Below the pieces are notes generated by a model, which worked only from the letters and a program-made list of their open reading frames with translations, made no database searches and was not told the origin of the DNA. The translations under genes were made by a program, and so were the position numbers. Positions 1 through 6,276 of a stretch of 13,477 nt of DNA are shown piece by piece (positions within the stretch are counted from its first letter, which is position 1; each line of letters opens with the position of its first letter). Source of the DNA: Bordetella parapertussis (GTDB taxonomy: Bacteria > Pseudomonadota > Gammaproteobacteria > Burkholderiales > Burkholderiaceae_B); contig CAMEAW010000068.1 of assembly GCA_945911685.1 (NCBI GenBank), forward strand, positions 1-13,477, written 5' to 3'.

Positions 1-660
1 GCCACCCTGCCCTACGACACCAATAAAGACTTTGCGCCGATCAGTCTGTTAACACAACTGTCCTTATTCGTCGTAGTGCATCCCTCGTTGCCCGTGAATA
101 CTCTGCAAGAACTTATTGCGCTTGCGAAGGCAAAACCCAAGCAGATCAACGTCGCCACGGGGGGCAGCGGAGGCTCGGCGAATTTAGCTGTCGAACTGTT
201 AACAATGGCTTCGGGCGCTCAATTCACTGCCGTTCATTACAAAGGTAACGCCCCGGGCTTGGCAGATACCGTGGCGGGGCAAACCTCAATGATGATCGAG
301 ACTACCTCAACCGCACTGCCTCACATAAAAGGTGGCAAGTTACGCGCGTTAGCGGTCACCAGCAATAAGCGCTCGGCGCTATTGCCTGACGTACCGACGG
401 TTGCCGAGTCAGGCTACCCAGGGTACGACGTAACGCTCAAACTTGGCATGCTTGCGCCCGCTGGTACCCCACGGGCCATCGTCGATAAGCTTGCCGCTGA
501 AGTAGCTTTAATCGCTCGCGACCCAGCCACGCAAAAACTCTTTGCTGACCAGGGCTCTGAAGCCATCAGTAGCACGCCACAAGCCTTTACCGCCGAGATT
601 GCAGCAGACATTATCAAGTGGACTGAACTGATGAGAAAGAATGGAATCAAGGCCGAGTAG
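1..660 (+). CDS. Bug-family (TctC-type) periplasmic substrate-binding protein, 5' end cut off by window
   Basis: Frame 1 is open from the first base to the TAG at 658-660 and encodes 219 residues. A full Bug receptor is about 320-330 residues, so about 100 N-terminal residues, including the signal peptide, lie outside the window; the GTG at 76 is internal, not a start. Seen: LPYDTNKDFAPIS near the start, VHYKGNAPGLADTVAGQ in the middle, and the LAPAGTPRAIVDKL block followed by a helical C-terminus. All three are family hallmarks and recur in the other two Bug proteins of this window. Known: Bug proteins bind small organic acids or amides in the periplasm and pass them to TctAB membrane subunits. 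No TctA or TctB gene is visible here, so it is an orphan receptor as far as can be seen. The ligand is unknown. Confidence 0.93.
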   Translation, partial: ATLPYDTNKDFAPISLLTQLSLFVVVHPSLPVNTLQELIALAKAKPKQINVATGGSGGSANLAVELLTMASGAQFTAVHYKGNAPGLADTVAGQTSMMIETTSTALPHIKGGKLRALAVTSNKRSALLPDVPTVAESGYPGYDVTLKLGMLAPAGTPRAIVDKLAAEVALIARDPATQKLFADQGSEAISSTPQAFTAEIAADIIKWTELMRKNGIKAE

Positions 661-771
661 CTTGGGATGCCGTACAGCATCGCGCATCGCAGTGCAGCAA
701 TTTGGTTAGACTCTTTTCATTGAATCAAAGACCCTTTACTATTTTATTTTTTTGCAAACATTCGTTCAAAT

Positions 772-1086
772 ATGCACTCAATAAAGATAGCCTTTCTCAC
801 TGCTTTGCTATGTATCAGCACAGGTGCCGTAGCAGCCCCGATGACAGAAGCTCAACTCGAGCGCACCATCAACACGGCCGCTGAGCACTTTACGCGCTCG
901 ACGCGGGCCGCAAATGCTAATGATTTATTTGGTGCCTGTAGTTCAGCGCGCAAAGGTCTAGAAGTTTTCTATACGATCGATCCGCAACGCGACGTGCCTC
1001 GGCAATACTTGCCAGACTACAACGCAACCTTTGAAAAGGTCAAAATTTTGGTGCAAGCAGCAAAAAATGCGGGCTGCAAGTTTTGA
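772..1086 (+). CDS. small secreted protein of unknown function, 104 aa
   Basis: I do not recognise this protein. It has a clear Sec signal peptide (residues 1-22: MHSIK, hydrophobic stretch, then GAVAA before P23), giving a mature protein of about 82 residues that is mostly helical and polar. The mature part has exactly two cysteines (FGACSS and NAGCKF, the latter three residues from the end), which could form a disulfide in the periplasm. The start at 772 is chosen because it gives the complete signal peptide; no good Shine-Dalgarno sequence precedes it, and the upstream 60 bases are AT-rich and may hold the promoter. Its TGA stop overlaps a TTG that would start a small lipoprotein, and a 43-aa membrane protein gene follows, so it is probably the first gene of a small envelope-protein operon. 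Confidence 0.72.
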   Translation: MHSIKIAFLTALLCISTGAVAAPMTEAQLERTINTAAEHFTRSTRAANANDLFGACSSARKGLEVFYTIDPQRDVPRQYLPDYNATFEKVKILVQAAKNAGCKF

Positions 1087-1257
1087 AGTCGCGAGCCCTC
1101 TGCACTAGCCTCTGTGCTCGCTATAACAGGCTGCGTCACTGATTACGTTACCAAACCCGTCGAAGGTGAAGGCCTGTCAAAGGTTTTTGGCCAAGAAAAC
1201 AAAGATAGACTTGTTTATTACCAACACTTGTTGAACAATGCATCAACCAAATCTTAA
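1083..1257 (+). pseudogene. tiny lipoprotein gene with an apparent 1-nt frameshift
   Basis: A TTG at 1083 overlaps the previous stop codon (TTGA) and opens with MKSRAL, a typical positively charged lipoprotein signal start, but this frame ends at 1140-1142 without a lipobox. From about 1102 the neighbouring frame reads ALASVLAITGC, with a good lipobox (I-T-G-C, Cys codon 1132-1134). It continues VTDYVTKPVEGEG... to a TAA at 1255-1257. Removing one base near 1095-1101 joins both parts into a lipoprotein of about 58 residues with a mature chain of about 42. As written the gene is split. Explanations are a real frameshift mutation, a sequencing or assembly error, or recoding; the first two are more likely. 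The second frame has no start far enough upstream to encode a signal peptide. The function is unknown; the neighbours are small envelope proteins. Confidence 0.5.
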
Positions 1258-1269
1258 CAAGAGGCAACT

Positions 1270-1401
1270 ATGCAACACGACGCGTCAAATCACGAAACAC
1301 CAGCTAGCGGCATGAGTCAGACAGCGGTATGGACTCTCATGCTCTTGCTGTTTGGGCCATCAGCACTGACACTCGGGTGGGTCATTCATCAGTCGTCTTG
1401 A
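1270..1401 (+). CDS. 43-aa single-pass membrane protein, unknown function
   Basis: ATG at 1270 is preceded by a good Shine-Dalgarno-like AAGAGG five bases upstream, and the frame closes with TGA at 1399-1401. The product has a polar N-terminus (MQHDASNHETPASGMSQ), then one hydrophobic segment from about residue 20 to 40 (VWTLMLLLFGPSALTLGWVI) and ends HQSS. It lies 12 nt after the stop of the split lipoprotein frame and probably belongs to the same transcript. The composition and RBS support a real gene, but I do not recognise the family. It could be a small accessory subunit of an inner-membrane complex, though nothing here names the complex. Confidence 0.6.
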   Translation: MQHDASNHETPASGMSQTAVWTLMLLLFGPSALTLGWVIHQSS

Positions 1402-1434
1402 CCAGCCAAGCTGGCTAGCATAGAGAGATGTGCT

Positions 1435-1463
1435 GTGGGCTAGCTTAGGGCAAGCTACCCCAC
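1435..1463. repeat. inverted repeat, possible terminator hairpin
   Basis: Two 12-base arms (GTGGGCTAGCTT and AAGCTACCCCAC) pair with a single mismatch around a 5-base loop. The hairpin lies after the 43-aa membrane gene and before the convergent VOC gene, where a two-way terminator is expected. There is no T-tract on either side, so an intrinsic terminator is not proven. Confidence 0.45.
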
Positions 1464-1482
1464 ACCTTGAGGCGCACCGAGA

Positions 1483-1501
1483 CGTGCGGTAGTACCGCAC
1501 G
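1483..1501. repeat. 19-bp near-perfect palindrome
   Basis: CGTGCGGTAGTACCGCACG is two perfect 9-base arms around one central G. It lies 17 bases past the end of the VOC gene and 20 bases from the previous inverted repeat. As RNA it could form a 7-bp stem with a TAGTA loop. It could serve as a 3'-end stem for the VOC transcript or as a protein-binding site; no T-run follows on either strand. Confidence 0.45.
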
Positions 1502-1517
1502 ATCTAACATCACTGCA

Positions 1518-1952
1518 TTATTTCGCAAACAGCGAACCCATGTTCGCAAAAGCCTTGAACTCAATGGCGTTTCCCGACGGGTCCATGAAAAACATGGTCG
1601 ATTGTTCACCAACTTCACCTTTGAAGCGGGTGTAGGGCTCGATCACAAATTTTGTACCGACTGCTTTAAGCTTTGTGGCCATGGATTCCCATTGCGGGAT
1701 CGACAACACCGCCCCAAAATGACGCACCGGCACTTGGTGATCATCGACCGCGCTGGTTTGCCCGTGACCACACTCGTCAGGCGCTAAGTGGGCAACAACT
1801 TGATGACCATAAAAATCAAAATCAATCCAATCTGGGGCGCTGCGGCCTTCGCCACAGCCCAAAACTCCAACGTAAAACTGGCGAGCCTCTTCGATATCAC
1901 GCACCGGAAAAGCCAAATGGAAAGGGGGCATTGATGCAGCTTGTGCAGACAT
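1518..1952 (-). CDS. VOC-superfamily (glyoxalase/extradiol dioxygenase-like) protein
   Basis: 144 residues, the usual length for a single-chain, two-module VOC protein. Module 1 begins FHLAFPVRDIEEARQFYVGVLG (residues 11-32) and module 2 begins VRHFGAVL (77-84); the chain ends with the family block FFMDPSGNAIEFKAF (121-135). His12, His78 and Glu131 sit where VOC enzymes carry metal ligands, and WIDFDFYGHQVVAHL is typical of the predicted extradiol-dioxygenase group (COG3565-like). The reaction cannot be assigned; proteins of this type are usually uncharacterised cytoplasmic metalloenzymes. ATG at 1952 is taken as start, with a weak GAGG 10 bases upstream; Met8 is an alternative. It is a single gene facing the small envelope cluster, with AT-rich DNA upstream. 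Confidence 0.9.
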   Translation of the reverse strand: MSAQAASMPPFHLAFPVRDIEEARQFYVGVLGCGEGRSAPDWIDFDFYGHQVVAHLAPDECGHGQTSAVDDHQVPVRHFGAVLSIPQWESMATKLKAVGTKFVIEPYTRFKGEVGEQSTMFFMDPSGNAIEFKAFANMGSLFAK

Positions 1953-2224
1953 TATTTTAAAACCTCAAAAAAATTGAAACCTCAGTAGCGGATACAAAAC
2001 TATACAATTTGGCGACGAACTACCATTGACTCACGATACCCAAATTCGCATTGATTCTTAGCTAATCAGAACTGTCAACCAACAAAGATATCATTTTAAC
2101 AAAAAGCACTGTAGTATCCGTGCCATACAAAGAGATTCTTAATTTTGTTGCTTTTATAAAAATAATTCACAACATGCGACGAAAAATATAGTTGTTTATG
2201 TTTCGCAAAAAATAAAAGCGCATT

Positions 2225-2875
2225 TTGAAAAAACAGATCAACTTAAAGAAGTTCGAGCATCTCGAGAAGATCGGAAAAATCACTTTAATCACTAGTTTGC
2301 TAGTGATCGGTACAGTTGCGTCCGCACAATCTAGTCGCTTTACCGGCCTCAGCCTAGAGGTTGCGACTGGCTATCAAGAAATGACCATCAAGGTACAGGA
2401 CGTAAAAATCAACAACCGCCATAGCGGTCGTGCCGATCAAGACATGGGGTTCAGCGGAGTACCTGTTTCGCTGAATATTGGCTACTCGGTCGGGCTGACC
2501 GATACCCTCGGCTTAGGCGCACGTTTTGAATACAACTCGAAAAGTGGCCGCGTCGCCTTATCAGCCCTGCCAAGCGTGGCTTTGACACAAAATTTACAGG
2601 CTTACGGCAAATTGGGCTGGGCCTATATGGCCTCAGCAGTCGATTCGTCAGGGCTAGGTTCAATGCTCAATGGGCAAACTGCCTACTTCAACGGCCCCCT
2701 AGTTGGTATCGGCGCAAAACTTTTGCTAACAGACAATGTCTATGTTTTCGCAGAACTCACCTATTACAAGTACGCCGACCTGACACTCGCGGTGCAACAA
2801 GGGCCGCATAATATCTCTGGCAAGGCCTCGTCTAGCGCTCAAAATGTGCTCATTGGTTTAGGCTACAAATTTTAA
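2225..2875 (+). CDS. outer-membrane beta-barrel protein (OmpW/OMP_b-brl-like)
   Basis: 216 residues. The N-terminus has a basic region unusually long for a Sec signal (about 18 residues with many Lys), a hydrophobic stretch ITLITSLLVIGTV, and an ASA cleavage site before Gln35. The rest is alternating polar and aromatic beta-strand sequence with glycine-rich turns (TLGLGARFEYNS, GKLGWAYM, GIGAKLLL, YVFAELTYYKY) and ends IGLGYKF, with the C-terminal Phe expected of an outer-membrane barrel. The length suggests an eight-stranded barrel. The start is TTG: a TAA lies 12 bases upstream in frame and no ATG or GTG is available before the hydrophobic segment, so TTG (or ATT at 2222) must be used. There is no clear Shine-Dalgarno sequence. 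It stands alone, with about 270 bp of AT-rich DNA upstream. Its ligand or role is not evident. Confidence 0.82.
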   Translation: MKKQINLKKFEHLEKIGKITLITSLLVIGTVASAQSSRFTGLSLEVATGYQEMTIKVQDVKINNRHSGRADQDMGFSGVPVSLNIGYSVGLTDTLGLGARFEYNSKSGRVALSALPSVALTQNLQAYGKLGWAYMASAVDSSGLGSMLNGQTAYFNGPLVGIGAKLLLTDNVYVFAELTYYKYADLTLAVQQGPHNISGKASSSAQNVLIGLGYKF

Positions 2876-2891
2876 TTCACGCTGACAGTGC

Positions 2892-2915
2892 CTGCTCTGC
2901 CATTGAATAGAGCAG
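2892..2915. repeat. hairpin downstream of the beta-barrel gene
   Basis: CTGCTCT and AGAGCAG form a perfect 7-bp stem with a 10-base loop, starting 17 bases after the barrel stop codon. The position suits a transcript end, but there is no T-run after it. Confidence 0.35.
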
Positions 2916-2951
2916 CCATAAAGAGCACACTGCTACGGCAAAGTGATTCAA

Positions 2952-2966
2952 GTAAAGTTACTTTAC
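2952..2966. promoter_or_regulatory. 15-bp palindrome upstream of the deacetylase-like gene, possible operator
   Basis: GTAAAGTTACTTTAC consists of two perfect 7-base arms around one T. It lies about 50 bases before the start of the NodB-fold gene, in AT-rich intergenic DNA, where an operator would be plausible. No regulator gene is adjacent. Confidence 0.3.
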
Positions 2967-3015
2967 ACTGAACTTAACGTCGTTTTAAACCCTCTCATCG
3001 CCAGTGGCGCATATC

Positions 3016-3927
3016 ATGCTTAAAACTCATCATCGTTACGACTATAGCCCCATCAACGCGCGGCCAGATTACAGTTGGCCTGACGGTAAGCGCTTGGCGG
3101 TGCACTTCAGTTTGAATGTCGAGCATTTTTCTTTTGGCGAAGGGATCGGCAACGACTACGGTGGCCCGGGCCCGCACCCAAACACGCGCAGCTTTGCCTG
3201 GCGTGATTACGGCAACCGGGTTGGTGCCTGGCGACTCCTTGAATTGGCGCAAGCCTACAAGTTTCCTTACGCGCTGTTAATCAACACCGAGCTCTACGAC
3301 TATTGCCCTGAAATGATCAAAGCCTTTAGCAGCCGAGGAGACGAAATCGTGGGGCATGGCCGAACCAATGCCGAACGCCAGATTGATATGAGTTACGAGC
3401 AAGAAAAGGCCTGTATTACAGAGGCTACAGAAGCGATTCGGCGCCATGAGGGCAAGCTGCCGATGGGATGGTTGGCGCCTTACATCTCACAAACACATCA
3501 CTCGCTCGATTTGCTCAAAGAAGCGGGCTACCGCTACATGATGGATTGGTCTTTGGATGATCAGCCGGTATGGTTCAGAACCACCCACGGCCCGATCTTG
3601 TCGGTACCGTATCAGCACGACCTCAACGACTCGATCGAGGCCGTCACCCGTCGCACGCCCTCACAACTTTATTGTCAAAATCTCATCGACCAGTTTGATG
3701 AAATGCTTGAAGAATCGGTGCGCAGACCCTTAGTTATGCCGATTGTGTTGCACAGTTTTGTACTGGGGCAGCCTTACCGACTTAGGCAGTTTAGACGTGT
3801 GATCGATCACATCATGAAACACCGCGCTGAGCTTTGGATCACAACGCCTGGCGCCATTTGTCAGCATATTGAAAACTTACCCTCTGGGGTCGTACCCGGC
3901 CGAGATATTGCCTATATGCCAAAGTAG
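3016..3927 (+). CDS. NodB-fold polysaccharide-deacetylase-like protein (PuuE-like group)
   Basis: 303 residues from ATG 3016; GTG at 3004 would add four residues. Neither has a strong Shine-Dalgarno sequence, and ATG is preferred because MLKTHHRYDYSPI gives a family-like N-terminus. Landmarks: DYSWPDGKRLAVHFSLNVE (about 18-36), GHGRTN (113-118), GWLAPYISQTHHS, DWSLDDQPVWF, and near the end LHSFVLGQPYR. This is the large cytosolic NodB-fold group related to the metal-independent allantoinase PuuE and to HpPgdA-like proteins. The classical TFDD motif is replaced by SLNVE, and the HxxxH metal motif reads HGRTN, with Asn in place of the second His, so a classical metal-dependent deacetylase mechanism is doubtful. 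There is no signal peptide, so it should be cytoplasmic. It more probably hydrolyses a small C-N bond substrate than a polysaccharide; the substrate is unknown. It ends 14 bp from the convergent GGDEF-EAL gene. Confidence 0.85.
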   Translation: MLKTHHRYDYSPINARPDYSWPDGKRLAVHFSLNVEHFSFGEGIGNDYGGPGPHPNTRSFAWRDYGNRVGAWRLLELAQAYKFPYALLINTELYDYCPEMIKAFSSRGDEIVGHGRTNAERQIDMSYEQEKACITEATEAIRRHEGKLPMGWLAPYISQTHHSLDLLKEAGYRYMMDWSLDDQPVWFRTTHGPILSVPYQHDLNDSIEAVTRRTPSQLYCQNLIDQFDEMLEESVRRPLVMPIVLHSFVLGQPYRLRQFRRVIDHIMKHRAELWITTPGAICQHIENLPSGVVPGRDIAYMPK

Positions 3928-3941
3928 CCAACAGACAAAGC

Positions 3942-5825
3942 CTATGCCGCCGAGCGCAAAGCGTCTGCGTTAAAGCTTTCGATCAGCACAGGCCTGCCAA
4001 ATAAGTAGCCCTGATAATGCAGGCAACCGTGTTCAAATAAAAACTCTCGCTGCACCTGCGTCTCAACACCCTCTGCGATCACACTCAAACCCAACGAGCC
4101 ACTCATCGCTAAAATTGCCCGAACGATGGCTGAATCATCCGTATCAAACGAGATATCGCGTACAAATGAACTATCGATCTTGACTTGATCGAGCGGCAAA
4201 AGCTTTAAATAAGATAGCGAAGCGTAACCCGTACCAAAGTCATCTAGCGAAAAACTCACCCCTAAATCTTTCAGCTTAAGCATTCTCTGAACGACTTGAT
4301 CGACGCGCTCTAACACCGCACTCTCGGTAAGCTCAAGGGTGATGCGGTTTGGATTGATCTTAAAGCGCTCGATCCCGTCGTAGATCTTGGCAACAAAATC
4401 TGCTTGATGAAACTGATCAGCACTGATATTGATTGAAAGTTTTAAGCCGCTTGTTTCAGGGCGCTGCTGCCAGCGTTGTAATTGCCTGAAACACTGCTCG
4501 ACCACCCAGTCACCAATCGGAATAATCAAGCCACTCTCTTCTGCCGCTGCAATAAAGGTCAGCGGAGAAATTATCTCAGCATTCGGCGGCGTCCAACGTA
4601 GCAGCGCCTCGGCCCCGATCACATGCCCCGTTTCGTTGACCTGAGGCTGGTAATACAGCGTGAATTCGTTATTTTGAAGCGCGTGCCTTAAGGCGTCTAC
4701 CAAAGAAGTGCTGTTATCGATCGAGGCTTGCATCTCTGGGGTAAAAATCCGATAGGTGTTGCGCCCACCCCGCTTGGCCTCGTACAAGGCGATATCGGAT
4801 TTTTTTAGCAACACATCAATTGAGCTCTCTTCGTCACCAAAAAGTGTCAAGCCTATACTTGAGGTGATGTAATAATCAGATCGACCCGGGATCAAGGGGT
4901 ACAACTGTGAGACCGAAGCTTGAATCTTTTTAACCAGTTCGTGCGCACGTTGCGTTGCAAGAGCTGCATCCTGACCGAGCCTTTCAAGGATGATCACAAA
5001 TTCATCACCACCCACTCTCGACACCGTATCGTCTGGGCGAACACAATCCAGTAGCCGACGACCCACTAGCTTTAATAAGCGATCGCCGACATCGTGTCCG
5101 AGGGTGTCATTTAAATTTTTAAAGTGATCCAAGTCCATCATCAATAAGGCACCTAGATTATGGTCTTGCAAGCTACTAGAAGTGGCTAGTCGCAGCCTGT
5201 CGAGTAAACGGCGGCGATTGGGTAGAGCGGTCAGGGCATCAAAAAACGCAAGATTATAGATTTGCTCTTCATACCTTTTGCGCTCAGTGATGTCCATGCA
5301 AAACCCCATGACATAGTCGTCTGGCAAGGTGATGGCACGGATATACGAAAGAAAATCAGATCCGTCCTTTTTTCGTAGCGTCACCTCTTTTTCGCTTGAA
5401 CTGTGCTGATGAACGCTTTCAAAAAAATCAGCAGACTCTTGTGCTGTGTCTGTGGAAAATAATTCTGTCAGTCTCATCGAGGCCAGTTCGTCTTTTGCAA
5501 ACCCGGTCATCAAGCTGATCGCGGGGTTGACAAGCGCAAGCCCACCGTCGTCGCGTGCCACAAAAATCCCCATCGGCGCATGTTCGATGTAGGTCCGGTA
5601 CTGCTCTTCGCTAGTGCGCGACGCGTGCGTCAGAGCCTCGCGTCTATCGATCTCGGCGATGAGCAAATCATTTTTGTGCAAAAGCTCGACGTACTTACGT
5701 CTGGCATCGATCGCGACTAAGTCAAGTGTGCGGGTACGCTTACGCAGCCTAAAAATCCAGGCAATCATAACGACCAACGACAGCGCAACCGCAGTGGCCA
5801 CGGGCAGAGATAGAGAAGAAGTCAT
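3942..5825 (-). CDS. membrane-anchored PAS-GGDEF-EAL cyclic-di-GMP protein
   Basis: 627 residues from ATG 5825; a TTG at 5855 would add ten, with no better RBS. Order: one transmembrane segment (about 5-26) followed by the positive stretch RLRKRTR, a charged helical linker (30-75), a PAS domain (about 80-180, ending FCMDITERKRYEE), a GGDEF domain (about 190-365) and an EAL domain (about 380-620). The active-site GGDEF is intact (272-276), and RPDD at 263-266 fits the RxxD inhibitory I-site. The EAL domain has EAL (406-408), the NIS motif, DDFGTGY (528-534), the Lys in QVKIDSSF, EGVE (585-588) and QGYLFGRP, so all main catalytic features are present. Known roles are diguanylate cyclase and phosphodiesterase, tuned here by a PAS sensor. 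It may switch between activities or use one mainly; sequence alone cannot say. It stands alone and convergent with the NodB-fold gene. Confidence 0.95.
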   Translation of the reverse strand: MTSSLSLPVATAVALSLVVMIAWIFRLRKRTRTLDLVAIDARRKYVELLHKNDLLIAEIDRREALTHASRTSEEQYRTYIEHAPMGIFVARDDGGLALVNPAISLMTGFAKDELASMRLTELFSTDTAQESADFFESVHQHSSSEKEVTLRKKDGSDFLSYIRAITLPDDYVMGFCMDITERKRYEEQIYNLAFFDALTALPNRRRLLDRLRLATSSSLQDHNLGALLMMDLDHFKNLNDTLGHDVGDRLLKLVGRRLLDCVRPDDTVSRVGGDEFVIILERLGQDAALATQRAHELVKKIQASVSQLYPLIPGRSDYYITSSIGLTLFGDEESSIDVLLKKSDIALYEAKRGGRNTYRIFTPEMQASIDNSTSLVDALRHALQNNEFTLYYQPQVNETGHVIGAEALLRWTPPNAEIISPLTFIAAAEESGLIIPIGDWVVEQCFRQLQRWQQRPETSGLKLSINISADQFHQADFVAKIYDGIERFKINPNRITLELTESAVLERVDQVVQRMLKLKDLGVSFSLDDFGTGYASLSYLKLLPLDQVKIDSSFVRDISFDTDDSAIVRAILAMSGSLGLSVIAEGVETQVQREFLFEHGCLHYQGYLFGRPVLIESFNADALRSAA

Positions 5826-5974
5826 GCGTTCAACGACAACCGCTTGAGGTGACAAATGACAATGGGATTTCTATATCCATGCCTAAGACGATACAGCCTT
5901 GGTAAGGGAAATTTCCATTTACAGCCAAAGCTTGCAACTATGCCTGCACTCTTGCGTAAAACAGATGCTGCGAC

Positions 5975-6012
5975 GCCGCAATTTTTTGGATAAGGGCCAA
6001 AAAATGCAAGGC
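5975..6012. repeat. imperfect inverted repeat with T6/A6 arms
   Basis: TTTTTTGG (5982-5989) pairs perfectly with CCAAAAAA (5997-6004) around a 7-base loop. The stem extends outward through GCA/TGC (with a one-base bulge) and GCC/GGC (with a two-base bulge). It is located in the gene-free region upstream of both divergent genes. It is either a structured leader element or a decayed repeat; the T-run lies inside the stem, so it is not a standard intrinsic terminator. Confidence 0.4.
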
Positions 6013-6063
6013 AAGGCAGTCTTATCTGTGCTGCAAAGTGGAAGAAGGCTGTAGCGGCTGAAT

Positions 6064-6081
6064 GCGGCGATTCGTCGCTGC
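6064..6081. repeat. hairpin with TTCG loop
   Basis: GCGGCGA and TCGCTGC form a 7-bp stem (one G-T wobble in the plus-strand RNA) closed by a TTCG tetraloop. The closing pair is A-T, not the extra-stable C-G form. It lies 195 bases before the rhodanese start and would only be transcribed with it if the promoter lies further upstream. Confidence 0.35.
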
Positions 6082-6276
6082 AGGGTCTGGTTTGTTTGCA
6101 ATCCCCTCGCCCACAGACACGCTCAGGGCGCACATAAAGCCCAGCAATAGATACGCTTCATATTAGTGACGCTATATTTCTTTTGGTTATAAGAAGAGAT
6201 AAAATATGTACTTCCGTTAGCAATAGGCAAAGCGCACAATGCTGCTTAATACACACGTTTAAAGGTCGTTTGCGTC

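Larger units (their letters stand above)
5826..6276. other. 451-bp gene-free region between divergent genes, with hairpins
   Basis: No convincing gene was found on either strand. The two long open frames here have no family resemblance, no RBS and Cys/Arg-rich composition. The region must hold the promoters of the minus-strand GGDEF-EAL gene and of the plus-strand rhodanese operon. A palindrome GGAAATTTCC lies at 5907-5916, hairpins at 5975-6012 and 6064-6081, and the stretch 6160-6215 is AT-rich with several -10-like hexamers (for example TAAAAT near 6199), the best candidate promoter zone for the rhodanese operon. No -35/-10 pair is convincing enough to list separately. Confidence 0.5.

Noticed and set aside
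1084..1257. Stop-codon readthrough joining the 104-aa secreted protein to the lipoprotein frame
   Set aside because: The two are in the same frame, but a lipobox in the middle of a fused protein makes no sense, and a signal-peptide start exists at the overlapping TTG.
5822..6133. 103-aa open frame on the minus strand upstream of the GGDEF-EAL gene
   Set aside because: Overlaps the GGDEF-EAL start, has no RBS, is rich in Cys and Arg, and shows no domain or signal pattern; most likely chance.
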